Shown in pieces: positions 17,581 to 26,038 of a stretch of DNA of 64,000 nt. The stretch lies in the NCBI RefSeq assembly GCF_030863805.1, contig NZ_CP132957.1, positions 806,001-870,000 of the forward strand, written 5' to 3'. The DNA comes from Kineothrix sp. MB12-C1. GTDB lineage: Bacteria > Bacillota > Clostridia > Lachnospirales > Lachnospiraceae. Positions within the stretch are counted from its first letter, which is position 1. Each line of letters starts with the position of its first letter. Position numbers and translations under genes: made by a program. The notes below the pieces were generated by a model, which was not told the origin of the DNA, did not search any database, and worked only from the letters and a program-made list of their open reading frames with translations.

Positions 17581-18642
17581 TTACCAATTAATTGTAACGA
17601 CCGGTTTAATCAAATCTCTTGGCTTATCTTTCATAAGCATCAATGCTTCTTCTACCTTATCCAGACCTTCAAATCGATGCGTAATAAGCCTGCTGGGATC
17701 GATGCGCCCTGCCATTACCATAGCCGCTAACTTCTCCATACGTAATCTTCCACCGGGCATCAAACCTCCGGCAATGGTCTTGTGTCCCATACCGACACCC
17801 CATTCTGCACGGGGAATCTTAACGAATTCTCCTTCACCGAGATAATTGATATTACCGATCACTCCGCCTGGTTTCAACATCTTAATCGCTTCATCAAAGG
17901 TATCGCAATCGCCGCCGGCAATAATAACTCTATCCACACCTTTACCTTTGGTCTTATCCATGACCTGTTCAAGAATACTGCCATCCTTATAATTGATAAT
18001 ATCAGTAGCACCGTACTCTTTTGCAATCTCAATACAGTTAGGGCGAGAGCCAACCGCATATACATCAGCCGCACCTCTCAGTACCGCACCGCGTACTCCC
18101 ATCAGACCTACCGGTCCAATACCTATCACACAAACTTTATCGCCATACTGTACATTGGCCAACTCTGAACCATGAAGACCGGTCGGCACCATATCACTTA
18201 ACATCGCCGCTGTCTCCGGAGCCAATCCCTCGGGAAGCATTGCAAGGTTGCCATCCGCATCATTTACATGGATAAATTCAGCAAATACACCATCTTTCAC
18301 ATTGGAGAACTTCCAGCCGCCTAGCATACCGCCGGAATGCATGGAGAAACCTGCCTGCGCTTCCAGTGAATTCCAATCGGGCGTAATCGCCGGCATAATC
18401 ACTCTATCACCTGGTTTAAAATCCTTAACCAGTTCGCCGACCTCTACTACTTCACCAACACCTTCATGTCCTAAGATCAAATTGTGACGGTCACCGACAG
18501 CGCCTTCCCAAACAGTATGTACATCGGATGTACAAGGTGCCAGCGCTAGCGGACGCAAAATAGCATCCATAGGTCCACAACCGGGACGCTCCTTTTCTAT
18601 CCATCCGGTACGCCCAATCCCTAACATTGCAAATGCTTTCAT
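17581..18642 (-). CDS. Zinc-dependent secondary (isopropanol-type) alcohol dehydrogenase
   Basis: 353 residues, the size of the Clostridium beijerinckii / Thermoanaerobacter NADP-dependent secondary alcohol dehydrogenases. The close resemblance includes MKAFAMLGIGRTGWIEKE, LAPCTSDVHTV (zinc Cys), LGHEGVGEVVEVG (zinc His-Glu), DRVIMPAITPDW, HVNDADGNLA and GIGPVGLMGVRGAVLRGA (nucleotide fold). It reversibly reduces small ketones or aldehydes in the cytoplasm as a redox sink. A Rex-type operator (18678-18695) lies 36 bases upstream of the start, which fits control by NADH/NAD+. It is monocistronic. NADP versus NAD preference is not proven. Confidence 0.93.
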   Translation of the reverse strand: MKAFAMLGIGRTGWIEKERPGCGPMDAILRPLALAPCTSDVHTVWEGAVGDRHNLILGHEGVGEVVEVGELVKDFKPGDRVIMPAITPDWNSLEAQAGFSMHSGGMLGGWKFSNVKDGVFAEFIHVNDADGNLAMLPEGLAPETAAMLSDMVPTGLHGSELANVQYGDKVCVIGIGPVGLMGVRGAVLRGAADVYAVGSRPNCIEIAKEYGATDIINYKDGSILEQVMDKTKGKGVDRVIIAGGDCDTFDEAIKMLKPGGVIGNINYLGEGEFVKIPRAEWGVGMGHKTIAGGLMPGGRLRMEKLAAMVMAGRIDPSRLITHRFEGLDKVEEALMLMKDKPRDLIKPVVTINW

Positions 18643-18677
18643 AAATTACCTTCCTTTCCCTGAACAGCAGTGATTAA

Positions 18678-18695
18678 TTGTTATTTTTTTAACAA
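18678..18695 (-). promoter_or_regulatory. Putative Rex operator upstream of the alcohol dehydrogenase
   Basis: TTGTTATTTTTTTAACAA matches the clostridial Rex consensus TTGTTAANNNNTTAACAA at 13 of 14 defined positions. A further TTGTTAA half-site follows at 18703-18709. Rex represses fermentation genes when NADH is low; the assignment rests on motif and target. Confidence 0.65.
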
Positions 18696-18857
18696 TACTT
18701 ACTTGTTAAATATTACCATATGATTTCAATATAATCAAGTCCTAACAATATAAAATTATAGAATGAATTTATTTTATCACATCATATTTATGCAAGTCGT
18801 ATATCACTTGCCCCCTCTGCTATCACATATCACTAACCTTGCTCTTAGGAATATTTT

Positions 18858-18886
18858 TTGTATTTTCTTGGAAAATATATTATACT
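18858..18886 (+). promoter_or_regulatory. Promoter of the isoprenylcysteine methyltransferase-like gene
   Basis: TTGTAT (18858-18863), 17-base spacer, TATACT (18881-18886), 76 bases before the start codon. Confidence 0.6.
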
Positions 18887-18962
18887 TACAGAATAGTTAC
18901 TATTAGTTCATAAAGGCATTTGGGTATTAGGCACTGCTGAGTTTTCAAGATATGAGAAAGGT

Positions 18963-19538
18963 ATGGTTATCTATATGCAGGGTTACTTTGTTATTTTCAC
19001 ATTAGGTTTAATGATTTTATTTGTTTTACTGCGTTCCAGACAGCTAAAAAAACTGGGAATCACAGCAGTCCATTTCGGCAAAATGGATAAAAAAGACTTC
19101 TTAATTCCGCCCTTTGCCCTTTTATATCTTTATCTCATTATTGCAAACACGTTTCATCTGCCAAAGTTCGGACATATCATGGACGAAAGCTCCTTTATAG
19201 CATGGATTGGCGTTCTGTCCTGCCTTCTGGCACCTGTCCTATTCCTTTGGGGCCTTATTTCTTTTGGCAGAAGCTTTCGCGTTGGCATTGATATGAATAC
19301 CCCCGGAGGACTTGTCAGTTCAGGCGTTTTTTCCATAAGCCGAAATCCGCTTTATGTCGCTTTTTTCATGATTTTAATGGGGATTTTTCTAATTTTCCCT
19401 TCATGGATATTCTTTCTGTATTTCGTTGCGGGATTATGGCTGATCGACCGGCAGGTTTGCCTCGAGGAGAATGCACTTAGAAAAATCTATGGGAAGGAAT
19501 ATGATGAATATTGCGAAAAAGTAAGGCGCTATATTTAA
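18963..19538 (+). CDS. Isoprenylcysteine carboxyl methyltransferase-like membrane protein
   Basis: 191-residue membrane protein with about five hydrophobic segments and the ICMT/phospholipid-methyltransferase C-terminal signature. That signature comprises GLVSSGVFSISRNPLYV (SAM-binding region, about residues 118-134) and EENALRKIYGKEYDEYCEKVRRY at the end. Bacterial members methylate unknown lipid or small-molecule substrates with SAM at the membrane. Start choice between 18963 and 18975 is open, because the GAGAAAGG box is only one base from the first ATG and 13 from the second. It stands alone. A 20-base sequence over its start is almost identical to that over the MocR start. Confidence 0.85.
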   Translation: MVIYMQGYFVIFTLGLMILFVLLRSRQLKKLGITAVHFGKMDKKDFLIPPFALLYLYLIIANTFHLPKFGHIMDESSFIAWIGVLSCLLAPVLFLWGLISFGRSFRVGIDMNTPGGLVSSGVFSISRNPLYVAFFMILMGIFLIFPSWIFFLYFVAGLWLIDRQVCLEENALRKIYGKEYDEYCEKVRRYI

Positions 19539-19647
19539 GTGCCTTACCTTTGGGGATTCATTACATATCTATAATAATCATGTGACTTGCCTTTTTAATA
19601 GATATTAGCCGTATTTTTTCTATGCAAACAGGTCTATTTTCCCATCT

Positions 19648-20361
19648 TTACTCTAAAATCGGCAGATTATTCAAACACGCTGGTAAATGCATCATATGAT
19701 GATTGGTCATTGGAGTCAAAATCATGCCGCCCCTTGTCAACCTTCCCCAAAATACTAACAGCCATACGGAACGGAAATCAGTAGTTACACCACCTGATTC
19801 TAATATTCTCATCACCCATTCCTCAGGCACCATGGATTGTATCTGCTCTAATGTCAAGTTCTTTATAATACTACGTGTGTTTTTACCCACTATGAGCATA
19901 TAATCACGAAGTGCATCGACATGAATTTTCTTTCCGAACTCAACTACTTCATCAAATTCTAATGCATTACCGGTATCCGTGATAGAAGCACCTATTTTTT
20001 CCTGCCATCCTTTATTAAAAATCTGTTCCTGGTCTGCCATCAGAATATTGCTAACCAGATCCTCAATACGATATATATGCCAAAATTGCCAACACATAGG
20101 AACAGTCTTTGTTCCTGCATAATGTGGGTCCGTATCATAATTCTCTCTGGGTACTAATACATTTTGATTACCAGACAACATATAATCTAAAATATAATCA
20201 GCAATGGTCTTTTCTCTTCTTCCGGAAATCTCAGCAGGGTGTACCATAGCATGAACTTCTAATGTCAGTTCCTTTATTATTTCTAATTCATTACCTTTTA
20301 GCGCCTGCTTTAACTCTTCATATTTACCGTTAAATGACGAATATAGTTTATTCCTTGTCAT
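19648..20361 (-). CDS. DinB-superfamily-like protein
   Basis: 237 residues, mostly helical. Histidines are positioned as in DinB/DfsB four-helix metal-binding proteins: LEVHAMVHPA near residue 32, FWHIYRIEDLV near 94, and the C-terminal TNHHMMHLPACLNNL. Members include thiol-dependent transferases and many uncharacterised proteins, so no reaction can be named. The AGAGGTAATG box supports the ATG. The following two genes on this strand (DUF3788, AraC/GyrI) are upstream of it and may belong to the same transcript. Confidence 0.72.
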   Translation of the reverse strand: MTRNKLYSSFNGKYEELKQALKGNELEIIKELTLEVHAMVHPAEISGRREKTIADYILDYMLSGNQNVLVPRENYDTDPHYAGTKTVPMCWQFWHIYRIEDLVSNILMADQEQIFNKGWQEKIGASITDTGNALEFDEVVEFGKKIHVDALRDYMLIVGKNTRSIIKNLTLEQIQSMVPEEWVMRILESGGVTTDFRSVWLLVFWGRLTRGGMILTPMTNHHMMHLPACLNNLPILE

Positions 20362-20417
20362 AAATCACATTACCTCTGCAAATTCAAATTTATGGAGTTA
20401 TCATATACTCATTTGTT

Positions 20418-20831
20418 TCACTTGTTTATTTTTATATGTATTATCTTTATTAAATCCGGCAACTGCTCTTTGCTCATAATACGATAATTAAGCCATCCAC
20501 CGTTTCCGCATGGATATCTATTGTTCCAAACAGTTTTGCCATAGTCACCCAGTTCATTGTACATCGGTTTGATTGCATCATCCGAAATACGGATTAGCAC
20601 CATAAAAGCACCATTTTCAGCAAAGGTATCACATATATGCTTGTTTTTATAGCTATATTTCATACCCCAGCCATACTTGTTCCCATAAGGAAATCGAATA
20701 TTTCCTTTGATTCCAAACTTATCATTTAGATAGCTATCCATCTCAATCCATAATGCTCCCACATCACCGCAAAAAGAAATCATTTCGTCAAATGATGGCA
20801 TTGTCTGCTTGTCTAACATTCTTTCATACAT
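20418..20831 (-). CDS. DUF3788-like protein
   Basis: 137 residues, cytoplasmic, with aromatic-rich blocks YGNKYGWGMKYSYKNKHIC and GDYGKTVWNNRYPCGNGGWLNYRI that fit the DUF3788 family, whose function is unknown. It starts 6 bases after the AraC/GyrI regulator ends, with GGGAGGG upstream, so the two are co-transcribed. Both may belong to the same ligand-response module. Confidence 0.75.
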   Translation of the reverse strand: MYERMLDKQTMPSFDEMISFCGDVGALWIEMDSYLNDKFGIKGNIRFPYGNKYGWGMKYSYKNKHICDTFAENGAFMVLIRISDDAIKPMYNELGDYGKTVWNNRYPCGNGGWLNYRIMSKEQLPDLIKIIHIKINK

Positions 20832-20837
20832 AGTATT

Positions 20838-21716
20838 CTATCCCTCCCCCAAAACATCAATAGCTATCCACACTTCTTGATGTTTTTCTTGCATATAGCA
20901 TTCAAATACAGGCAAGTCTGAAAGCTTATACCCTGAACTCGGCAGCCATTCCGAATAAAATTTCTGATAAACATCCTGCACTGCTTTTGGAATCTCGCCG
21001 TCCGCGTTGATGATAACCCATGTTGCGGAAGGATATGAGAACTCTTCCATTCCTTCCGGGACCGGGACATGGTCGCACCCCGGCACATCTACATGGTTTG
21101 TAACTGCTAAAATATAGTCCATCTCATCCGCATTGCCCCACTCACCTCCGGAGGCAATCCCCAAAAAACCACCAGGACGATAATCAGGAAAAAACTGTAT
21201 GAATTTTTGCATCGTTCCATCCTTCCACGCCTTATCCCATATCTGCGGTACAATCTCAAAAGCTCTATCAGTTTTAATCCTGCTGGAAATCCCAGCTACT
21301 TTAAATGCAGGCCACTTCTCAATCTGATACTTCATTTTCTCTGCTCCTTTAATCGTAATTTGGAAGGAGAGCTTAGGACAGGATTTAAGAGTCGCCGGTT
21401 CATTTCTTACTGTTGACGGCAATACTCCATGGAAGCTTCTAAAAGCACGTGAAAAAGCATCTTGCGAATCATAACCATACTTCAAGGCAATATCGATGAT
21501 TCTTTCATCACCCTTCATTACATCGAAGGCTGCAAGTGTTAATCTGCGATTTCTAATATACGCTGATAATGAGGTTTGTGCCATGTATGAGAACATTCTC
21601 TGAAAATTGTATATAGAGCAGCACGCAATTTCAGATATTCTGTTATACGATATTTCGTTCTGTAAATTGATCTCAATATAATCCATTACCTCGTTAAGCT
21701 GTTTAACCCAATCCAT
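20838..21716 (-). CDS. AraC-family regulator with GyrI-like effector domain
   Basis: 292 residues. The N-terminal AraC double helix-turn-helix (ISYNRISEIACCSIYNFQRMF; ALKYGYDSQDAFSRAFRSFHG, about residues 20-105) is followed by a GyrI-like small-molecule-binding domain (FKVAGISSRIKT; CDHVPVPEGMEEFSYP; WLPSSGYKLSDLPVFECY). This Rob/SoxS-plus-GyrI architecture usually controls drug or lipophile response genes. It is translationally close to DUF3788. A GGAGGAGGGG box precedes the start. The 79-bp tandem array lies directly upstream of its promoter region. Confidence 0.9.
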   Translation of the reverse strand: MDWVKQLNEVMDYIEINLQNEISYNRISEIACCSIYNFQRMFSYMAQTSLSAYIRNRRLTLAAFDVMKGDERIIDIALKYGYDSQDAFSRAFRSFHGVLPSTVRNEPATLKSCPKLSFQITIKGAEKMKYQIEKWPAFKVAGISSRIKTDRAFEIVPQIWDKAWKDGTMQKFIQFFPDYRPGGFLGIASGGEWGNADEMDYILAVTNHVDVPGCDHVPVPEGMEEFSYPSATWVIINADGEIPKAVQDVYQKFYSEWLPSSGYKLSDLPVFECYMQEKHQEVWIAIDVLGEG

Positions 21717-21805
21717 ATTCCCCTCCTCCCGAATTACAATTATAAAACAAATAATTCATTTCTTCCCGACTTTTTATGCCGCAATTAGTAGACAGAAATT
21801 ATACC

Positions 21806-22351
21806 TTAGCCGCAAGCGGCCGCGGTATGTTTTTTGCACACTCGCTTTGCTCGGCGCAGTATAATATTGTTAAATATTTATATCTTAGCCGCAAGCGGCC
21901 GCGGTATGTTTTTTGCACACTCGCTTTGCTCGGCGCAGTATAATATTATTAAATATTTATATCTTAGCCGCAAGCGGCCGCGGTATGTTTTTTGCACACT
22001 CGCTTTGCTCGGCGCAGTATAATATTATTAAATATTTATATCTTAGCCGCAAGCGGCCGCGGTATGTTTTTTGCACACTCGCTTTGCTCGGCGCAGTATA
22101 ATATTATTAAATATTTATATCTTAGCCGCAAGCGGCCGCGGTATGTTTTTGCACACTCGCTTTGCTCGGCGCAGTATAATATTATTAAATATTTATATCT
22201 TAGCCGCAAGCGGCCGCGGTATGTTTTTTGCACACTCGCTTTGCTCGGCGCAGTATAATATTATTAAATATTTATATCTTAGCCGCAAGCGGCCGTGGTA
22301 TGTTTTTTGCACACTCGCTTTGCTCGGCGCAGTATAATATTGTTAAATATT
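21806..22351. repeat. Seven-copy 79-bp tandem repeat
   Basis: Units begin with TTAGCCGC at 21806, 21885, 21964, 22043, 22122, 22200 and 22279, so the period is 79 bp (78 for the fifth, one T shorter). Each unit holds a GC-rich stem GCCGC/GCGGC flanked by ATAYC/GGTAT, a T-run, the invariant GCACACTCGCTTTGCTCGGCGC and an AT-rich palindromic tail with TATAAT. Inner copies are essentially identical. The first and last share ATTGTT where inner units have ATTATT, and the last also has GGCCGTGG. It fills the gap between ribH and the AraC gene. Reading frames through it are by-products of the repeat. Confidence 0.95.
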
Positions 22352-22394
22352 ATACGTATTACGTATACTCATAGCATATTTTACCACCTTAGCG

Positions 22395-22877
22395 TTATAA
22401 ATCCAATAAGTTCATATCACGGATTAAGTTTACCATCTCAATTGCGCCAACGGCACAGTCGAAGCCCTTGTTACCCGCCTTGGTTCCGGCCCGTTCGATC
22501 GCCTGCTCGATATTTTCAGTTGTCAGTATACCGAACATCACCGGGATACCACTGTCCAGGGATACATGCGCAATACCTTTGGATACCTCACTGCACACAT
22601 AGTCGTAGTGGGTGGTACTGCCGCGAATCACAGCACCGAGGCAGATGATTGCATCGTATTTCCCGCTTTTCGCCATTTTGGAAGCAATGAGTGGAATTTC
22701 AAATGCTCCGGGAACCCATGCGATCTCAATGTTATCCTCACCGACCTCATGACGTTTCAGCCCATCAAGAGCGCCGCCCAACAGCTTGCTTGTAATAAAT
22801 TCATTAAACCGTGCAGCAACAATACCGATTCGAATATTCTTATCCTTAGATACAAGTTTTCCTTCAAAAGTTTTCAT
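22395..22877 (-). CDS. ribH: 6,7-dimethyl-8-ribityllumazine synthase
   Basis: 160 residues with the lumazine synthase pattern: [13 protein letters not shown] (substrate pocket near the N-terminus), [25 protein letters not shown] and [23 protein letters not shown] near the C-terminus. It condenses 3,4-dihydroxybutanone phosphate with the pyrimidine intermediate. The ATG at 22877 is preferred over 22898 because AAGGAGAT lies 8 bases upstream. It is last in the ribD-ribE-ribBA-ribH operon and supplies the substrate for RibE. Confidence 0.96.
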   Translation of the reverse strand: MKTFEGKLVSKDKNIRIGIVAARFNEFITSKLLGGALDGLKRHEVGEDNIEIAWVPGAFEIPLIASKMAKSGKYDAIICLGAVIRGSTTHYDYVCSEVSKGIAHVSLDSGIPVMFGILTTENIEQAIERAGTKAGNKGFDCAVGAIEMVNLIRDMNLLDL

Positions 22878-22898
22878 TATTATAATCTCCTTTTTCAT

Positions 22899-24098
22899 TT
22901 AATAATGTAAGATATGGCCCATTTTTTTCTGCTTTGTTTTCAGGTAAAATAAATCGTGATCGGTAGCATCCATTTGAATCGGAACACGCTCGGTGATTTC
23001 CATGCCAAATCCGGAAAGCTGATACACCTTATCCGGGTTGTTGGTGAGCAGGCGCAATGTCCTGGCTCCAAGATCATGCAATATCTGTGCTCCGATAAAA
23101 TATTCCCTCATATCGCCCGGAAAGCCCAAGGCAAGATTCGCTTCCAAAGTATCCATACCCTGATCCTGTAACGCATAAGCCCGCAGTTTATTAATCAGAC
23201 CGATTCCCCGGCCCTCCTGGCGCATATAAAGCAAGATACCCCGACCTTCCTTTTCAATTTGCGCCATAGCTGCCGCAAACTGCTGACCGCAGTCACAGCG
23301 CATGGACCCGAACGCATCGCCTGTCAGACACTCGGAATGGACACGACATAACAGCTTTTCTCCATCCCCGATTTCTCCTTTCACTAACGCAACATGATGC
23401 TCTCCGTTGAGACTGTTGATATATCCGTAAGCCTTGAAGTCACCATATTTTGTGGGAAGAAGGGTATATGTTGCCTGCTCTACAAGCTTTTCATTTCGTT
23501 TGCGGTATTCCTGTAAGGCTTTGATCGTAACCATTCTAAGGCTCCATTTCTGCGCCAGCTCCATCAGTTCCGGCGTACGCATCATAGTTCCGTCCTCCCG
23601 CATAATTTCGCAGCAAAGGCCACATTCCTTTAATCCTGCCAGCCTCATCAAATCCACAGTGGCTTCGGTATGTCCGTTTCGCTCCAATACGCCGTTTTTC
23701 TTTGCAAGCAGCGGAAACATATGGCCGGGACGGCGAAAGTCCTCCGGCTTGCTTTCATCCGCTGCACATTTCAAAGCAGTCATGCTTCGCTCTGCCGCCG
23801 AAATACCAGTGGTGGTGTCCACACAGTCAACGGATACCGTAAACGCTGTTTTGTGGTTATCCTCATTGTCTCTCACCATTTGAGGAAATTGCAGTTTTTG
23901 GCAAAGCTTCTCGCTCATAGGCATACAAATCAGACCTTTCCCATGAACCGCCATAAAGTTTACGTTTTCGGTGGTGGCAAACTCCGCAGCGCAAATAAAG
24001 TCTCCTTCATTTTCTCTATCTTCATCGTCCGTAACTAGAATAATTTTTCCGAGGCGAAGGTCTTCTAACGCCTCTTCAATCGTGCTAAATCGAAACAT
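22899..24098 (-). CDS. ribBA: Bifunctional 3,4-dihydroxy-2-butanone-4-phosphate synthase / GTP cyclohydrolase II
   Basis: 399 residues. The N-terminal half is RibB ([19 protein letters not shown] near residue 23, [28 protein letters not shown] near 125). The C-terminal half is RibA ([22 protein letters not shown] with the zinc cysteines near 265, and [12 protein letters not shown]). It feeds both branches of riboflavin synthesis from ribulose-5-phosphate and GTP. Start has TTAGGAGGAATC upstream. The gap to ribE is only 11 bases. Confidence 0.96.
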   Translation of the reverse strand: MFRFSTIEEALEDLRLGKIILVTDDEDRENEGDFICAAEFATTENVNFMAVHGKGLICMPMSEKLCQKLQFPQMVRDNEDNHKTAFTVSVDCVDTTTGISAAERSMTALKCAADESKPEDFRRPGHMFPLLAKKNGVLERNGHTEATVDLMRLAGLKECGLCCEIMREDGTMMRTPELMELAQKWSLRMVTIKALQEYRKRNEKLVEQATYTLLPTKYGDFKAYGYINSLNGEHHVALVKGEIGDGEKLLCRVHSECLTGDAFGSMRCDCGQQFAAAMAQIEKEGRGILLYMRQEGRGIGLINKLRAYALQDQGMDTLEANLALGFPGDMREYFIGAQILHDLGARTLRLLTNNPDKVYQLSGFGMEITERVPIQMDATDHDLFYLKTKQKKMGHILHY

Positions 24099-24109
24099 TT
24101 TGATTCCTC

Positions 24110-24748
24110 CTAAAAGCCGTGTTTTGCAAGAAACCCGGCTGTAATATTGTTATTTTGCGACTCTTTTCCCATTAAGCGTTCCACATATTTTCCAATGCAG
24201 TCATTTTCCAGATTGACCGAATCTCCTACACGACGGCCTGATAAAGTTGTTAATGAAGCCGTATGCGGTATGACGGAAACGCTGAAGCTGTCCTTATATA
24301 CCCTCGCCACCGTCAGACTGATACCGTCAATAGCAATCGAGCCCTTTTCAATGATGTAACGAAGAATCGGTAAAGGCGTTTTGATTGTGTACCAAAGGGC
24401 GTTATCATCTCTGCGAATCTCTGAAATCGTACCGATGCCATCGATATGTCCGGAAACAATATGTCCGCCGAATCTGCCGTTTGCGGGCATAGCCCGCTCC
24501 AAATTAACGCAATTTCCTATCCGCAGATTTCCAAGGGAAGAACGGTTCAGGGTTTCATGCATTACATCCGCGGTAAAACCGTTGGGAGAAATGGAAGTAA
24601 CCGTGAGACAGACGCCGTTCACTGCAATACTATCGCCAAGTTGTATATCCTGCATGATCTTCCATGCCTGAACCGATAAAATGGCTGAACTCGTCTTCTT
24701 TTTAATATCCTGTATTTTACCGATCTCTTCTATAACCCCTGTAAACAA
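24110..24748 (-). CDS. ribE: Riboflavin synthase alpha chain
   Basis: 212 residues with two lumazine-binding repeats, each with the [13 protein letters not shown] / [12 protein letters not shown] signature, the N-terminal [10 protein letters not shown] and the paired VNLE...G(R/K)(H/Y)V motifs. It dismutates dimethylribityllumazine to riboflavin. The start is TTG at 24748, with GAGGTGAT just upstream. No ATG fits, and the alignment demands the FTGVIEEIG start. The first 19 bases overlap the end of ribD, so translation is coupled. Confidence 0.95.
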   Translation of the reverse strand: MFTGVIEEIGKIQDIKKKTSSAILSVQAWKIMQDIQLGDSIAVNGVCLTVTSISPNGFTADVMHETLNRSSLGNLRIGNCVNLERAMPANGRFGGHIVSGHIDGIGTISEIRRDDNALWYTIKTPLPILRYIIEKGSIAIDGISLTVARVYKDSFSVSVIPHTASLTTLSGRRVGDSVNLENDCIGKYVERLMGKESQNNNITAGFLAKHGF

Positions 24749-25830
24749 TGAATCACCTCGCTTTCTAATAAAATGTCTTCACCTACCTGTGTAATAAGCG
24801 GCTCGCTTAGGAGAAAAGCTCCCTCAGGGTAATCAACACCGAACCCCTCTACCGGAGTCTTTCCGCTGCCGCCGAACAGCTTTGGCGCAATGTATGCCTG
24901 CACCTTATTTACTATGCCGCTTTCCATGGCAGACCAATTCAATGTGCCGCCGCCCTCCAGTAAAAGGCTGTCAATCTGCTTTTCACCCAACCTTTGCATC
25001 AAGATATTTAAGTCAATATGATTATTCTTTTGAGGAAGTACCATAATCTCACAACCTGCATCCAAATACGGACGATGTCTGTTAGTATCTGTTACCGCCG
25101 TAGCGATGATGGTAAGGGCCGTCTCGGTTGTGGTGACAAGTTTTGCTTGCAGGGGGGTTCTTAATCCGGTATCACAGATAATACGCAGAGGATTCCTGCT
25201 GTTCTCAAGCCGACAGGTCAGTGACGGATCGTCTGTTAGAACCGTACCTACGCCGACCATAATGGCAGAGTAACGGTGCCGGTCCTCATGAACGCGCCGA
25301 CGTGCCGCCGATCCGGTAATCCATTGGGATCTTCCGGTATGGGTTGCAATCTTTCCGTCCATGGTCATAGCATATTTCATAACTACATAAGGTGTTTTAT
25401 TTTGAATGTAATGGAAAAAGCTGCCGTTGAGTTTGTCGCATTCATCCTTTAAAACATTCTCTGCCACCTCAATACCGTGAGAACGCAAAATCGCAAGACC
25501 TTTCCCGGCAGCCAGCGGATTAGGGTCAGAAGAACCGAATACCACACGGCTAATGCCGCTTTTAATGATTGCATCGGTACAAGGAGGGGTTCTCCCATAA
25601 TGACAGCAGGGTTCCAGCGTTACATACAGGGTTGCACCGGCTACCGATGTCTGACAGTTTGCCAATGCGTCACGTTCTGCGTGGAGCCCTCCGTATTTTC
25701 TATGGCAGCCCTGTCCTATTATCTTGCCGTCCTTCACAATCACAGCGCCAACCATGGGGTTAGGATTCACCCATCCACATCCCTTTCTTGCAAGTTGAAT
25801 CGCAAGACGCATATATTCCATTTCCTCCAT
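24730..25830 (-). CDS. ribD: Bifunctional diaminohydroxyphosphoribosylaminopyrimidine deaminase / 5-amino-6-ribosylamino-uracil reductase
   Basis: 366 residues. The N-terminal deaminase carries the zinc motif GLHAERDAL and PCCHYGRTPPCTDAI (about residues 49-90). The C-terminal reductase has VVMKYAMTMDGKIAT and LLLEGGGTLNWSAMESG. It is the first gene of the riboflavin operon, with an AAGGAGGTG box. Its leader holds two hairpins, an IS200-type element, and further upstream the FMN riboswitch and promoter. Confidence 0.96.
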   Translation of the reverse strand: MEEMEYMRLAIQLARKGCGWVNPNPMVGAVIVKDGKIIGQGCHRKYGGLHAERDALANCQTSVAGATLYVTLEPCCHYGRTPPCTDAIIKSGISRVVFGSSDPNPLAAGKGLAILRSHGIEVAENVLKDECDKLNGSFFHYIQNKTPYVVMKYAMTMDGKIATHTGRSQWITGSAARRRVHEDRHRYSAIMVGVGTVLTDDPSLTCRLENSRNPLRIICDTGLRTPLQAKLVTTTETALTIIATAVTDTNRHRPYLDAGCEIMVLPQKNNHIDLNILMQRLGEKQIDSLLLEGGGTLNWSAMESGIVNKVQAYIAPKLFGGSGKTPVEGFGVDYPEGAFLLSEPLITQVGEDILLESEVIHCLQGL

Positions 25831-25890
25831 ATAACAACACCTCCTTAAAATAAAATTTATTAGCGAACAAAAGTGTGCTTCCTATAGAAT

Positions 25891-25922
25891 AAAAAAGCCC
25901 CGAACAAAATGCTCAGGGCAGG
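25891..25922 (-). terminator. Terminator in the ribD leader, complementary to the FMN riboswitch P1 strand
   Basis: On the minus strand GCCCTGAGC (25911-25919) pairs with GTTCGGGGC (25897-25905) and is followed by six T residues. The extended 5' arm CCTGCCCTGA (25913-25922) can pair over 10 positions (one G.U) with the 5' strand of the distant FMN aptamer (TCGGGGCAGG). It therefore looks like the riboswitch's own terminator/antiterminator platform. Confidence 0.75.
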
Positions 25923-25969
25923 AGAAATAAACGGCGGTTTTACCGTACACAAACCAGAAGTTATCTCGC

Positions 25970-26007
25970 AAAAATGCCTTGAACATATAATTGTTCAAGG
26001 CATTTTT
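25970..26007. terminator. Symmetrical 16-bp hairpin in the ribD leader
   Basis: AAAAATGCCTTGAACA (25970-25985) is perfectly complementary to 25992-26007 with a six-base loop. The A/T-tailed ends make it terminator-shaped on either strand. It lies between the IS200-type element and the ribD terminator. Confidence 0.7.
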
Positions 26008-26038
26008 ATAAAGCGAACCGCAATTACACTGCATAGAT

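Noticed and set aside
21834-22337. Several overlapping frames of 62-88 codons within the tandem array, on both strands
   Set aside because: They repeat the same 26-codon phrase in shifting frames because the 79-bp period is not a multiple of three. There is no ribosome-binding site and the DNA structure explains them.
21806-22351. CRISPR array
   Set aside because: The repeats are directly contiguous 79-bp units with no unique spacers, and no cas gene is nearby.
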